Shown here: positions 9,215 to 17,142 of the stretch, in pieces
Numbering within the stretch: the stretch's first letter is position 1
Layout of the letters: each line of letters begins with the position of its first letter
Source of the DNA: JBBRHQ01 sp963738305
GTDB taxonomy: Bacteria > Actinomycetota > Thermoleophilia > Solirubrobacterales > 70-9
Reading direction: 5' to 3'
Assembly: GCA_963738305.1 (NCBI GenBank)
Contig: CAVTVU010000001.1
Location: 124,001-188,000, forward strand
Length of the DNA: 64,000 bases
Notes under the pieces: generated by a model
What the model saw: only the letters and a program-made list of their open reading frames with translations
The model's database searches: none
Told to the model about the DNA's origin: nothing
Translations under genes and position numbers: made by a program

Positions 9215-10190
9215 GTGGAAGCAGAGACCAGAGCCTTCGAGACGCATCCCCTCGATGCAGGGCTGGGGACCGCGGGCGCCCGGACCCGGCCGCGTGCCGC
9301 CACGCCCCGGGTCGACGGCTCGCTGGTGACTGGCGCTGCTGCGCGACTACGTCACCCTGACCAAGCCGCGGATCATCTCGCTGCTGCTGCTGACCACGGT
9401 CGCGACGATGTTCGTCGCCGATCCGGCCGGACCGCCGCTCTCGACCATCCTCTGGACCATGCTCGGCGGCTACCTCGCGGCGGGCGGCGCCGGGGCGATC
9501 AACCACTACATCGACCGCGAGCGCGACGCGCGCATGGCGCGCACCCGCTCGCAGGCCCCTGGTCAGCGGGCGGATCGAGCCGGTCCACGGCCTCGTCTTC
9601 GGGATCGCCCTTGGCGTGATCGCCTTCCTGCAGCTCTGGCTCACCGTCAATCTCGCCGCGGCGGCGCTGGCGATGGCCGGGCTGCTCGGTTACGTCTTCG
9701 TCTACACCCTCTGGCTGAAACCGCTCACGCCACAGAACATCGTGATCGGCGGTGCCGCCGGGGCCGTGCCGCCGCTGGTCGGCTGGGCGGCCGCAACGGG
9801 CGGCCTCAGCGCCGAGGCGGTCTGGCCGTTCGCGATCGTCTTCCTCTGGACGCCGCCTCACTTCTGGGCCCTCTCGCTCCTGATCAAGGACGACTACGCC
9901 CGCACCGGCGTGCCGATGCTCCCGGTCGTCCGGGGGGAGGCCGAGACCAGGCGCCAGATCGTCATCTACTCGCTGATCCTGGTGGCAGTGACGATCGGGC
10001 CGGCGCTCACGGGCCTGTTCGGGGCGTATCTACCTGTCGCCGCGGTCCTGCTCGGCGCCGGCTTCTGCGCCCTGGCGTTGCGGCTACGCACCGAGCGAAG
10101 CCGCAAGCGCGGCCCTCCGCCTCTACCTCTCCTCACTCGCCTACCTGGCGCTGCTTGTTCGTCGCGATGGCCGTCGACAGCGTCCTCTGA
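9215..10190 (+). CDS. ctaB: protohaem IX farnesyltransferase (haem O synthase), frameshifted
   Basis: UbiA-family prenyltransferase that attaches farnesyl to haem b, the first step to haem A. The motifs are present: DYVTLTKPRIISLLLLT, the prenyl-diphosphate site NHYIDRERDARMART, HFWALSLLIKDDYARTGVPMLPVV, and the last span LYLSSLAYLALLFVAM. They are spread over frames by shifts near 9340, 9555, 10105 and 10150. GTG 9215 is 10 nt after the coxA-like stop. With ctaA at 11936 it completes haem A synthesis, needed by the intact oxidase at 16.5-20.9 kb whatever the neighbouring coxA-like protein binds. Confidence 0.85.
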
Positions 10191-10261
10191 ACGGATCCCG
10201 CCCCCACTGAGAGCCTGCCGCAATTTGGCGGCGAAGCCGCCGCAATTGATAGAAACCAGCC

Positions 10262-10376
10262 ATGGACCGTGATTCGGCAAAGCGAAGCATCGGCGGGCGG
10301 GCTGGTCATCGGCGCCATCGCGGCGGCAATGTTCGCGCTCTCCTTCCTCGCCGCCATGCTCTACATCGCCCCCTGA
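10262..10376 (+). CDS. short single-span membrane protein in the oxidase-like cluster
   Basis: About 37 residues: MDRDSAKR followed, after a probable one-base shift near 10285, by GLVIGAIAAAMFALSFLAAMLYIAP, a single hydrophobic helix. Without the shift a GTG at 10269 gives a 35-aa protein with the same helix. Its place between ctaB and a two-span protein suggests a small accessory subunit, like the small extra subunits of terminal oxidases. No family recognised. Confidence 0.5.
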
Positions 10377-10386
10377 CGGCACCGAG

Positions 10387-10681
10387 ATGAGCGCGCCCGA
10401 GGAGATCCCCGCCGCCACTGAGTCGATCTACGAGCCCAACGCCGTCTTGGGCGCCGGCCTTCCTGGCCCTCGGGGTTGCGCTGATTGTCTGCGGGATCTT
10501 CGCCGAGGGCTTCCTGGTCCGTGGCTGGATCTACTCGATCATCGGCGCCGTCTTCTTCGTCTTCGCGATGTTTTCGCTCGTGCGCGGCTCGATCCGCGCC
10601 TTCTACGGCCTGCCACGCAGGCAGCGGGTACGCGGAGCCGCCCTCCCGGCGGCGTCCCTGCGCTCGGCGAAACGCGGCTAG
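10387..10681 (+). CDS. two-span membrane protein, possible oxidase subunit IV-like, frameshifted
   Basis: About 97 aa. MSAPEEIPAATESIYEP is a soluble N-terminus. After a one-base shift near 10455 come two hydrophobic helices (AFLALGVALIVCGIFAEGFL; GWIYSIIGAVFFVFAMFSL) and a basic tail. Size, topology and position resemble the small subunit IV of actinobacterial oxidases, but sequence identity is not strong enough to name it. Its TAG shares the CTAG tetranucleotide with the stop of the convergent CBS gene. Confidence 0.55.
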
Positions 10682-11080
10682 TCCGGAGTCATGCCTGACG
10701 TCGCGCCTTCGCTCGTCCAGACCCGGACGATGTCGCGCATCGAGAGCACCCCGACCAACTCGGCGCCGTCGTAGATCACCAGGTGGCGGATGCCGCGCCG
10801 CGACATCTCCGCCGCGGCCCGCTCGAGGCTCCAGTCCGGCGCCGCGGCGATCACGCTGTCGCTCATGTGGTCGCGGACGAGCTCGGCGTCGGGGTCCTCG
10901 CCGGCCCCCAGGGAGAGCAGGAGGTCACGCTCGGTGATGATGCGAGGGGCCGGGCGAATCGTCGTCGATGACAAGGGCCGCTCCGGTACCGCGCTCGACC
11001 ATCTTGGTCGCCGCCTGGCGCAGCGTGTGAGAGGTGCCGACCGAGAGGACCACCTCGGACATCCCTTCCCTCACCTGCAT
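10678..11080 (-). CDS. CBS-domain pair protein, one frameshift
   Basis: About 134 aa consisting of two CBS motifs, which typically bind adenosine nucleotides. CBS1: MSEVVLSVGTSHTLRQAATKMVERGTGAALVIDDD. CBS2: SDSVIAAAPDWSLERAAAEMS, then GIRHLVIYDGAELVGVLSMRDIV. A single-base shift near 10948 splits them; ATG 11080 restores the full pair. Free-standing CBS pairs are common in actinobacteria and their partners are usually unknown. It lies convergent to the oxidase-like cluster and divergent from the cytochrome c gene. Confidence 0.8.
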
Positions 11081-11183
11081 CCTGCGCCCTCCGTCGACGT
11101 CGTTGTGGCTTTCGTGGCGATTGGCGCAAGCTTATCCAACCCGCCCGCGCGCGGGTCGGGCGTTCGACGGGAATCGCGACATA

Positions 11184-11189
11184 TAGAAT
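11184..11189 (+). promoter_or_regulatory. -10 hexamer TAGAAT before the di-haem cytochrome c gene
   Basis: ATATAGAATC contains TAGAAT 20 nt upstream of ATG 11210. It is identical to the hexamer upstream of the coxB-like gene, suggesting a similar promoter and a short leader of about 13 nt. Confidence 0.4.
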
Positions 11190-11209
11190 CGCTCGCGCAC
11201 CGCGCCCCG

Positions 11210-11893
11210 ATGTCCAAGTCGCTGAACCCCATTCGTCCGCTCCTCGCGCTCGCCCTCCTCGGCGCGGTCGCAGCCGTGGGCTCGGGCTGCGGGACGACCA
11301 AGGCCAGCGTCGATCGCGGCCGCGTCCTCTTCATCCAGAACTGCGGCACGTGCCACCAGCTGGCGCAGGCCGGGACGACCGCCCAGGTGGGCCCGAACCT
11401 CGACGATGCGTTCGCCGCCGCCCGCGCCGCGGGTGAGAAGGGCGAGACGATCGGGGGAGTCGTCAAGTCCCAGGTCGAGAACCCCCGCCCGAGCAATGGC
11501 AACCCGGTCGTCTCGATGCCGGCCGACATCGTCAGCGGCCAGGACCTCGAGGACGTGGCCGCCTACATCGGCGAGTACGCGGGGGTGCCGGGGGCGGCTC
11601 CGCCGAAGGTCCCGGGCGGGCCGGGCGCCCAGGTGTTTGCAAGCAACGGCTGCGGCGGCTGCCATACGCTGGCCGCGGCCAAGTCCGGCGGGGTCACTGG
11701 TCCCGACCTCGACAAGGTCGTGCCCGAGCTGAGCACGGCCGAGATCCACGAGGCGATCGTCGATCCCAACAAGACGATCGCCAAGGGATATCCGCCCAAC
11801 GTGATGCCCCAGAACTACGCGACCTCGATCAGCTCGAAGGAGATCGATCAGCTCGTCCAGTACCTGATGGATTCCGCCGGCAAGGGCAGTTGA
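11210..11893 (+). CDS. di-haem cytochrome c lipoprotein
   Basis: 227-aa exported lipoprotein: hydrophobic signal with lipobox AVGSGC (Cys27), then two class I cytochrome c domains. Haem site 1 is CGTCH at residues 45-49; site 2 is CGGCH about residue 147-151, with a Met ligand in NVMPQNYA. The second domain closely resembles the haem c domain fused to the coxB-like protein (GYPPNVMPQ-Y in both). It is likely an extracytoplasmic electron carrier for either oxidase cluster. It lies just upstream of ctaA. No bc1 genes are in the window. Confidence 0.87.
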   Translation: MSKSLNPIRPLLALALLGAVAAVGSGCGTTKASVDRGRVLFIQNCGTCHQLAQAGTTAQVGPNLDDAFAAARAAGEKGETIGGVVKSQVENPRPSNGNPVVSMPADIVSGQDLEDVAAYIGEYAGVPGAAPPKVPGGPGAQVFASNGCGGCHTLAAAKSGGVTGPDLDKVVPELSTAEIHEAIVDPNKTIAKGYPPNVMPQNYATSISSKEIDQLVQYLMDSAGKGS

Positions 11894-11935
11894 GGGCGAG
11901 CCAAGCCGGCGGCGGCTTGGCATCATCGGCCAACG

Positions 11936-12913
11936 ATGCGGAAGCGGCTTGAGATCACTCCACGGCAGTACCAGCGGGTGGCGATCGTCGCCCTCGCCTC
12001 GCTCTCCCTGATCGTCCTGACGGGCGCCGGGGTGCGCCTCACCGGCTCGGGCCTCGGGTGCCCGGACTGGCCCAAGTGCTACGGCGGAACGGTGCCGCCG
12101 CTCGACACCCACGCCGTGATCGAGTACGCGAACCGCCTCTTCACCGGCCTGGTCGGGCTGACCGTGATCGCCGCCAGCCTCCTCGCCTTCTTCCGCCGGC
12201 CCTTCCGCTGGCACCTGGCGGTGTTCGGCGCCCTGCTGCCGCTCGGGGTGATCGGCCAGGCGGTGCTCGGCGCCCTGGTCGTGAAGCACCACCTCGCGCC
12301 GGGCTTGGTGATGGGCCACTTCATTCTCTCGATGATCCTGCTCGACGCCGCCTTCGCGCTCGCTTGGTGCTCGAGCTATGAGCCGGGCGAGCGCCGGGCG
12401 TCCTCGGATTGGCTCGGCGTCTGGGCGGTTCGCGCCCTGATCCCGCTCGGCCAGCTGACGATCCTCGCCGGGACGATCACCACCGCCTCGGGCCCGCACG
12501 CCGGCGCCAACGGCAACCAGCTCGTCAAGCGCTTCGATTTCGAGGGAACCGGGACCCTGGAATGGGTCGTCCAGCGCCACGCTGTCATCGCCGCGCTGTT
12601 CGGCATCGGCGCGATCGCCGTCTGGCTGCTGCTCCGTCGCCGCGGGGGCGATCCCCGCGCGGCGCGCCCGCTCGGCGTCGTGATCTGCCTGCTCGGCATT
12701 CAGGGTGTGGTCGGGGCGGTTCAGTGGAGCCTGAAGCTCCCCGGCGAGATCGTCTGGCTGCACATCGCCATCGCCACCGTCACCTGGCTGACGATGCTAT
12801 GGACGGTCGCCGTCGCAGGCCGGCTCGTGCCGCGTCAGGCCGAGGCCCGATCGGAGGAGAGATCAACGACCACGTGGGTCACCGGCAGGTCGATCTCCTC
12901 GCGAGCGCGCTGA
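11936..12913 (+). CDS. ctaA: haem A synthase (COX15/CtaA)
   Basis: 325-aa integral membrane enzyme converting haem O to haem A. Eight helices in two four-helix halves are visible. The first extracytoplasmic loop has the paired Cys GLGCPDWPKC, and haem-ligand His residues occur in VKHHLAPGL, VMGHF, VVQRHAV and WLHIAIA. ATG 11936 directly precedes the first helix. The last 79 nt overlap the 3' end of the convergent stress-like gene, so the polar tail may be lineage-specific. It works with ctaB at 9215. Confidence 0.9.
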   Translation: MRKRLEITPRQYQRVAIVALASLSLIVLTGAGVRLTGSGLGCPDWPKCYGGTVPPLDTHAVIEYANRLFTGLVGLTVIAASLLAFFRRPFRWHLAVFGALLPLGVIGQAVLGALVVKHHLAPGLVMGHFILSMILLDAAFALAWCSSYEPGERRASSDWLGVWAVRALIPLGQLTILAGTITTASGPHAGANGNQLVKRFDFEGTGTLEWVVQRHAVIAALFGIGAIAVWLLLRRRGGDPRAARPLGVVICLLGIQGVVGAVQWSLKLPGEIVWLHIAIATVTWLTMLWTVAVAGRLVPRQAEARSEERSTTTWVTGRSISSRAR

Positions 12914-13485
12914 ACGACCTTGTGCTCCAGCCAGCGTGAGCGCTCCGGCGGATGGGTCGAGATGACGATCTCGTCCGCCGCGAATGATCGGAGCGCATCC
13001 TCGATCGCGACATTCGGGTCGGAATCTCCGACCTCGCCACGCGCCTTCAGGCCGGCCTCGCGGATCGCGATCAGCGACAGCTCCATCCGCTGCCGGGCCA
13101 GCTCCATCCCCTCGTCGAGGTCCGAAGCCCAGTGCGCGGCACGCGAGCCAGCGAGGGCGGGCGTGACGACGAGGATCTCGGCTTCCCGCCCGCGGCAGCG
13201 CTCGGCGATCTCCTCGCGCAGGGCCCGGCCGGTGACCGTCTCGTTGGCCACCGCCAGCAGCCGGTAGGTGCCGTCACCGCCGCGCGCCAGATCGAGGCGG
13301 CGCGGCAGCGAGCCGCGGGAGCTGCGATAGGCGACGCCGAGCCCGAAGCCGATCAGGGCCGCACCCCAGGCGGCGCCGATGGCCGGACGGGTCAGCTGGG
13401 TCAGGGCGATCACCGAGGCGGCGCCGGCGCCGATCACGATGACCCAACGGAACGCCTCTGCCTCGGAGCGGAGAGGGTTGTGCAT
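12835..13485 (-). CDS. membrane-anchored universal-stress-like protein
   Basis: 216 aa. Two N-terminal hydrophobic helices (VIVIGAGAASVIALTQL; AAWGAALIGFGLGVAY) are followed by a USP-type alpha/beta domain. The tail motif ADEIVISTHPPERSRWLEHKVV matches the C-terminal domain of the stress-like protein at 17143 (DEVLISTFAGETSRWLEQDLV). The repeat of this family beside both oxidase regions suggests a respiratory-stress role (inference). ATG 13485 begins the hydrophobic N-terminus. Convergent overlap with ctaA. Confidence 0.65.
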   Translation of the reverse strand: MHNPLRSEAEAFRWVIVIGAGAASVIALTQLTRPAIGAAWGAALIGFGLGVAYRSSRGSLPRRLDLARGGDGTYRLLAVANETVTGRALREEIAERCRGREAEILVVTPALAGSRAAHWASDLDEGMELARQRMELSLIAIREAGLKARGEVGDSDPNVAIEDALRSFAADEIVISTHPPERSRWLEHKVVQRAREEIDLPVTHVVVDLSSDRASA

Positions 13486-13516
13486 GGAGCGCCTCCTTCT
13501 CCGATCGATTATTGCG

Positions 13517-13915
13517 CTACAGAACCGTCCGCGGGGGCTCCCCGTGAGCGAGAAAGAGAAGCCAGATGGCGAAGGCCAGCACGGCGAGCACAAATGACCA
13601 GGCGAGTAGCGGTTCGAGCGGGCCCCGCCCTCGCTTTGCGAATTCGTCTTCATCGGGGAGGTGGCCGGTCACTCGCAGGTAGAGCCGGTTGGCCCAAAGA
13701 AGAAAGGCGGCGAACAGCGCCATCGCCAATGGGACGCCGGCGAGGGCAAGTGCTACCTGGACGCTGAGGGAACCTGAGATCGGCATCAGGACGCGCAGCG
13801 CGGCGGCGGGGACGAGAATCCACAACGCAAAGCTGCCGATCGCCATCAGGAGCAACAGGAATAGCGCCAGCGCGCGCTCGATGGTCCCGGTTCGGCGTTT
13901 CATGGTCTGCTCCAA
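13517..13915 (-). CDS. small membrane protein downstream of the YrbE permeases
   Basis: 132 aa (TTG 13915) or 128 aa (ATG 13903, preceded by GGAG at good spacing). Three hydrophobic helices are predicted: ALFLLLLMAIGSFALWILVP, VALALAGVPLAMALFAAFLLW and LLAWSFVLAVLAFAIWLLFL. A short polar loop carries GHLPDEDEF. It starts 2 nt after the second permease gene, so it is co-transcribed. I do not recognise a family; an accessory subunit of the permease is possible. Confidence 0.6.
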   Translation of the reverse strand: MEQTMKRRTGTIERALALFLLLLMAIGSFALWILVPAAALRVLMPISGSLSVQVALALAGVPLAMALFAAFLLWANRLYLRVTGHLPDEDEFAKRGRGPLEPLLAWSFVLAVLAFAIWLLFLAHGEPPRTVL

Positions 13916-13916
13916 T

Positions 13917-14714
13917 TCAGCCTCCTATCGGCGCCCTCGGGTTGGCCCCCCAGAAGACCAGGGTCCCCAACATCCCGATGATGTGGACTAAGACGATGTT
14001 TAAGACCATCGATTTCGCGGTCGCGGTTCCGACCCCGACCGGGCCCCCCGAAGCCGTGTAGCCGTAGTAACAGCCGACCAGGACGATGAAGGTCCCCATG
14101 ACCATCGCCTTGATCACGCTGAAGAGGACATCGCCGGGGTTCTGGAACATCCAGAAGATCAGGAAGTAGCCGCCCGAGGAGACGTCGCCGACCTGCTTGA
14201 CCACCGCCAGGTAGGAGGCGAAGTAGCCAACGCCTATGCCTGCCACATAGACAAACGGAAGGGTTATCCAGGCGGCGAGCAGCCGGCTCGCCGCGAGGAA
14301 GGTGACCGGGGCGACCCCCATCACCTCCAGGGCGTCGATCTCATCAGAGATCCGCATCGCCCCCAGCTCGGCGACGATCCCGGTCCCCACCTTGGCGGCC
14401 ATCATGTAGCCGAAGCCGTAGGGGATCACCTCGCGCAGGTCACACCAGGCGGCGAAGGTTGCCGCGTTGGATGGTGCCCCGACGCTGCGGGAGAAATAGG
14501 CGCCCTCGATCCCGCACTCCAGGCCGAGGATGAAGATCAAGCCCCAGATCACCATCGCCGAGCCGAAAATCAAGATCCCTGCTTGCCGCAATCCTTCGCC
14601 AAGAAATCGAAGGGCTCTGCCCGAGGCCACCTGGCCGATGACTTCGCCGCAAAAGCGCGAGATCTCCCCGATCGAGTCAAGCCAGCCGCGGGGGACCGCC
14701 ATCCAGCCGGGCAT
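13917..14714 (-). CDS. MlaE/YrbE-family ABC permease, second copy (YrbE-B)
   Basis: 265-aa MlaE-type permease, a membrane component of lipid (Mce) importers. Diagnostic stretches are VGTGIVAELGAMRISDEIDALEVMGV (the cytoplasmic coupling region) and GYYGYTASGGPVGVGTATAKSMV. It lies 13 nt after the first permease gene. In Mce systems YrbE-A and YrbE-B form a heterodimer with six Mce proteins and an MceG/Mkl ATPase. Neither Mce nor ATPase genes are in the window. Confidence 0.88.
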   Translation of the reverse strand: MPGWMAVPRGWLDSIGEISRFCGEVIGQVASGRALRFLGEGLRQAGILIFGSAMVIWGLIFILGLECGIEGAYFSRSVGAPSNAATFAAWCDLREVIPYGFGYMMAAKVGTGIVAELGAMRISDEIDALEVMGVAPVTFLAASRLLAAWITLPFVYVAGIGVGYFASYLAVVKQVGDVSSGGYFLIFWMFQNPGDVLFSVIKAMVMGTFIVLVGCYYGYTASGGPVGVGTATAKSMVLNIVLVHIIGMLGTLVFWGANPRAPIGG

Positions 14715-14727
14715 CAGAGGCGCCCGC

Positions 14728-15534
14728 TCACTTGATCGCCTGCAGGTCGGGGTGGGTGGCGAGCAGGGTCTGGGTGAAGACGTAGTTAAAGGCGCCGATC
14801 CCCATGAAGGCGATCACCACCGCCTCATTCACGGCCCGCCCCACCCCGGCGGCGCCGCCGGAGGCGGTCATCCCCTTGTAGCAGCAGACCACAGAGATGA
14901 TCGCCCCGAACAGGGTGCACTTGACCACCGAGCCCCAGAGGTCGGTGACCGAGGCGTTGTTAAAGAGGGTGGCGAAGAAGCCGCCGAGGGGCTGGTTGTA
15001 GAGGATCTCGGCGCCGAGCCCGCCGGTGATCCCGAACAAAAGCGCGTAGACGTCGAGCAGGCCGGTGATCAGCATCAGCGCCAAGAAGCGCGGCACGACC
15101 AGGTTCTTGATCGGGTCGACGCCCAAGACCTGGAGGGCGTCTAGCTCCTCGCGGATCTTGCGGGCGCCGAGGTCGGCGGTGATCGCGGTGCCGGCCACCC
15201 CGGCGACGACGATCGCGGTGACGATCGGGGCGAACTCGCGGATCGAGGCGAGGATGAAGAAGCCGCCGAGGCGGTCCAGGGAGCCGAACAGGGAGAGGAA
15301 GTTGGCGGCCTGCAGGCCCGGGGCGCCGAACCCGAAGGCGATGCAGGAGATCATCATCGGGAACCAGCAAAGCTGCAGGGCGAAGAGGAACTGGCCGATG
15401 AACTCGCCCCCGTAGGGGTAGGGAGGGCGGATCGCCGAGGCGAGGGTCTTCGCGGTCAGGATCATCATGTCGCCAACCTGCTCGAAGAGCGACTTGGCGG
15501 GTAGGAATGCCCTGTCGACCGCGGTTCTGACCAT
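14728..15534 (-). CDS. MlaE/YrbE-family ABC permease, first copy (YrbE-A)
   Basis: 268-aa permease with the family signature AGVAGTAITADLGARKIREELDALQVLGVDP and a C-terminal CYKGMTASGGAAGVGRAVNEAVV. ATG 15534 is preferred; it lies 8 nt after the stop of the GntR-like gene, making regulator, permease A, permease B and small membrane protein one transcription unit. An in-frame GTG-type extension upstream would overlap the regulator and adds no conserved residues. Confidence 0.88.
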   Translation of the reverse strand: MVRTAVDRAFLPAKSLFEQVGDMMILTAKTLASAIRPPYPYGGEFIGQFLFALQLCWFPMMISCIAFGFGAPGLQAANFLSLFGSLDRLGGFFILASIREFAPIVTAIVVAGVAGTAITADLGARKIREELDALQVLGVDPIKNLVVPRFLALMLITGLLDVYALLFGITGGLGAEILYNQPLGGFFATLFNNASVTDLWGSVVKCTLFGAIISVVCCYKGMTASGGAAGVGRAVNEAVVIAFMGIGAFNYVFTQTLLATHPDLQAIK

Positions 15535-15542
15535 TCGCGTCT

Positions 15543-16468
15543 CTACCTGTCGCCGCCTCCCGCGGCGCGGGCTAGCGGACAGCCTCCTGAGACGCGGATC
15601 CGCCACCAATTCATCAAGGCTCCAACGGGGCCCCATGCGGGCTCGACCTCATACCTCGTGCAGCCGGGCTCGCCCAACTCCTCATTGCTGACAGTGGACC
15701 ACTTGTGCGCGGCAGGGTCCGCGATCATCTCGTCCAGCCGAGCCCGTGCCGATTGCTGGCGAACACCTGTTGCCTCGGCAGCGATCCGAGCGCGGCGCAA
15801 CTGCATGATCAACCGGTCGCGAGTCTGCTCCAGCTCGCCGATCCCGGCAATGTGCGGAGCGGTTCCGAGATCGTTGCTGCGTCGGCCTCTGGAACCAGGT
15901 ACTCGGTATATGCCGCGAGCTCCTTCTCGAGACGGGCTATCTGATTGCGAAGCGTCTGGCGGGCGGCGAGTTGATCTACCGGCGCCTGCTCCGGCCCTCC
16001 CTGCGAAGGGGGCGGCGAAAGCTCGGATCCTCCTTCGCCGAGTCCGCGAGGAGGACGAATTCCGGCGCCCGGATCGCTGCCGACGTAGAGCGCACGGGCC
16101 AGATCGCGCGGCGAGATGCCGCTGACTCGGGCAGCCTCAACGGCCTCCGCGGCGACCAGCTCGAGTGCGGGGCGGAACCTGGCGTCGTCGGCGACAAAGG
16201 TGCCGAGCCCATGCCGCGCAACCGCCAAGCCCTCGTCTTCGAGGCGGCGGTAGATCGCCCGGGCTGTATTCACGTTGACGCCGGCGCCCGAAGCCAACTC
16301 CCGAACCCCCGGTAGCCGTTCGCCCGCCGGCAGGCCTCCGCTGAGGATCAGCGCCCGCAGCCGCCAGGCGAGCTGCACGCCGACCGGAACATCGTCGTCC
16401 CTGCCGACGTCCTCTACGGCCTGTTCTTCCACGGCCTGATGAGCAGGGAATCCCTCGTGGTGTGCCAC
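15543..16468 (-). CDS. GntR-type regulator with coiled coil and unusual C-terminal domain, one frameshift
   Basis: About 308 aa after correcting one shift near 15855. Residues about 30-95 form a GntR winged helix (AWRLRALILSGGLPAGERLPGVRELASGAGVNVNTARAIYRRLEDEGL, wing GTFV). Then a Gly/Pro/Ser-rich linker and a long coiled coil (LRNQIARLEKELAAY; ELEQTRDRLIMQLRRARI). The last about 55 residues, with the spaced motif KW-VSN-ELGEPGC-Y-V-P-GPVG-LM-WWRI-VS-GCP, match no ligand domain I know. GTG 16468 begins 9 nt after a TAGTGT hexamer inside a palindrome. Probable autoregulator of the YrbE operon. Confidence 0.72.
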
Positions 16469-16469
16469 T

Positions 16470-16487
16470 GTGCTATTACACTAGCAC
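16470..16487 (-). promoter_or_regulatory. palindromic operator/promoter of the GntR-YrbE operon
   Basis: GTGCTA-TTACAC-TAGCAC is a perfect 6-bp inverted repeat one base upstream of the GTG start. On the minus strand it contains TAGTGT, a -10-like hexamer 9 nt before the start. The position fits repression of its own leaderless promoter by the GntR-like protein. Confidence 0.5.
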
Positions 16488-16510
16488 ACCGGTTCCCCGA
16501 GGCTTCTAGA

Positions 16511-17140
16511 TCAGAGGACGTAGACGGTCGTGAAGACGATGATCCACATCACGTCCACGAAGTGCCAGTAGATCCCGGCAACCTCGACCCCGAGGTGGTC
16601 CTCCCCGGCGGGTCCGAAGTGGCCGCGCCAGGCCCGGATGTTGGCAAAGGTGAGGAGCAGCAGGCCAACGAAGACGTGGGCCCCGTGCAGACCGGTGAGG
16701 CTGTAGAAGATCGTGCCGAACGAGCCGTCGCGAACGCTGAAGCCAAGGTGGACGTACTCGTTGAGCTGGATGAAGAGGAAGGTCGCGCCGAGCAGCCACG
16801 TGGCGAGAAGGCCGAGCTTCATCGCCCTGCGGTTGTTGCGGCGGATGCCCTCCAGCGCGTAGTGGACGGTGAAGCTCGAGGAAACGAGGATCGCCGTGTT
16901 GACGCCGGCGATCCCGACCGGGAGGTGCATGCCCTCCGGGGGCCAGCCCCAGGCCGGGTCGACGACGACCCGCAGGAAGAAGTAGGCAGCAAAGAAGGCG
17001 CCGAACAGCATCACCTCGGAGACGATGAAGAGCAGGATCCCGAGCGTCTGGCGGTCGATACGCGAGCTGTGGTGGGCCTCGGGCGGACCATGGTGCTCGT
17101 GCTCGCCGGCGTGGCCGAGTGCGATGCTGGCGCTCTCCAC
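16511..17140 (-). CDS. ctaE: cytochrome c oxidase subunit III
   Basis: 209-aa five-helix-type CoxC. GTG 17140 follows a GAGGG ribosome site at the upstream stop. Signature segments are GILLFIVSEVMLFGAFFAAYFFLR, LTGLHGAHVFVGLLLL and GIYWHFVDVMWIIVFTTVYVL. It supports stability and proton uptake of the aa3-type oxidase. Last gene of the coxB-coxA-USP-coxC unit. Confidence 0.92.
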   Translation of the reverse strand: MESASIALGHAGEHEHHGPPEAHHSSRIDRQTLGILLFIVSEVMLFGAFFAAYFFLRVVVDPAWGWPPEGMHLPVGIAGVNTAILVSSSFTVHYALEGIRRNNRRAMKLGLLATWLLGATFLFIQLNEYVHLGFSVRDGSFGTIFYSLTGLHGAHVFVGLLLLTFANIRAWRGHFGPAGEDHLGVEVAGIYWHFVDVMWIIVFTTVYVL

Positions 17141-17142
17141 CG

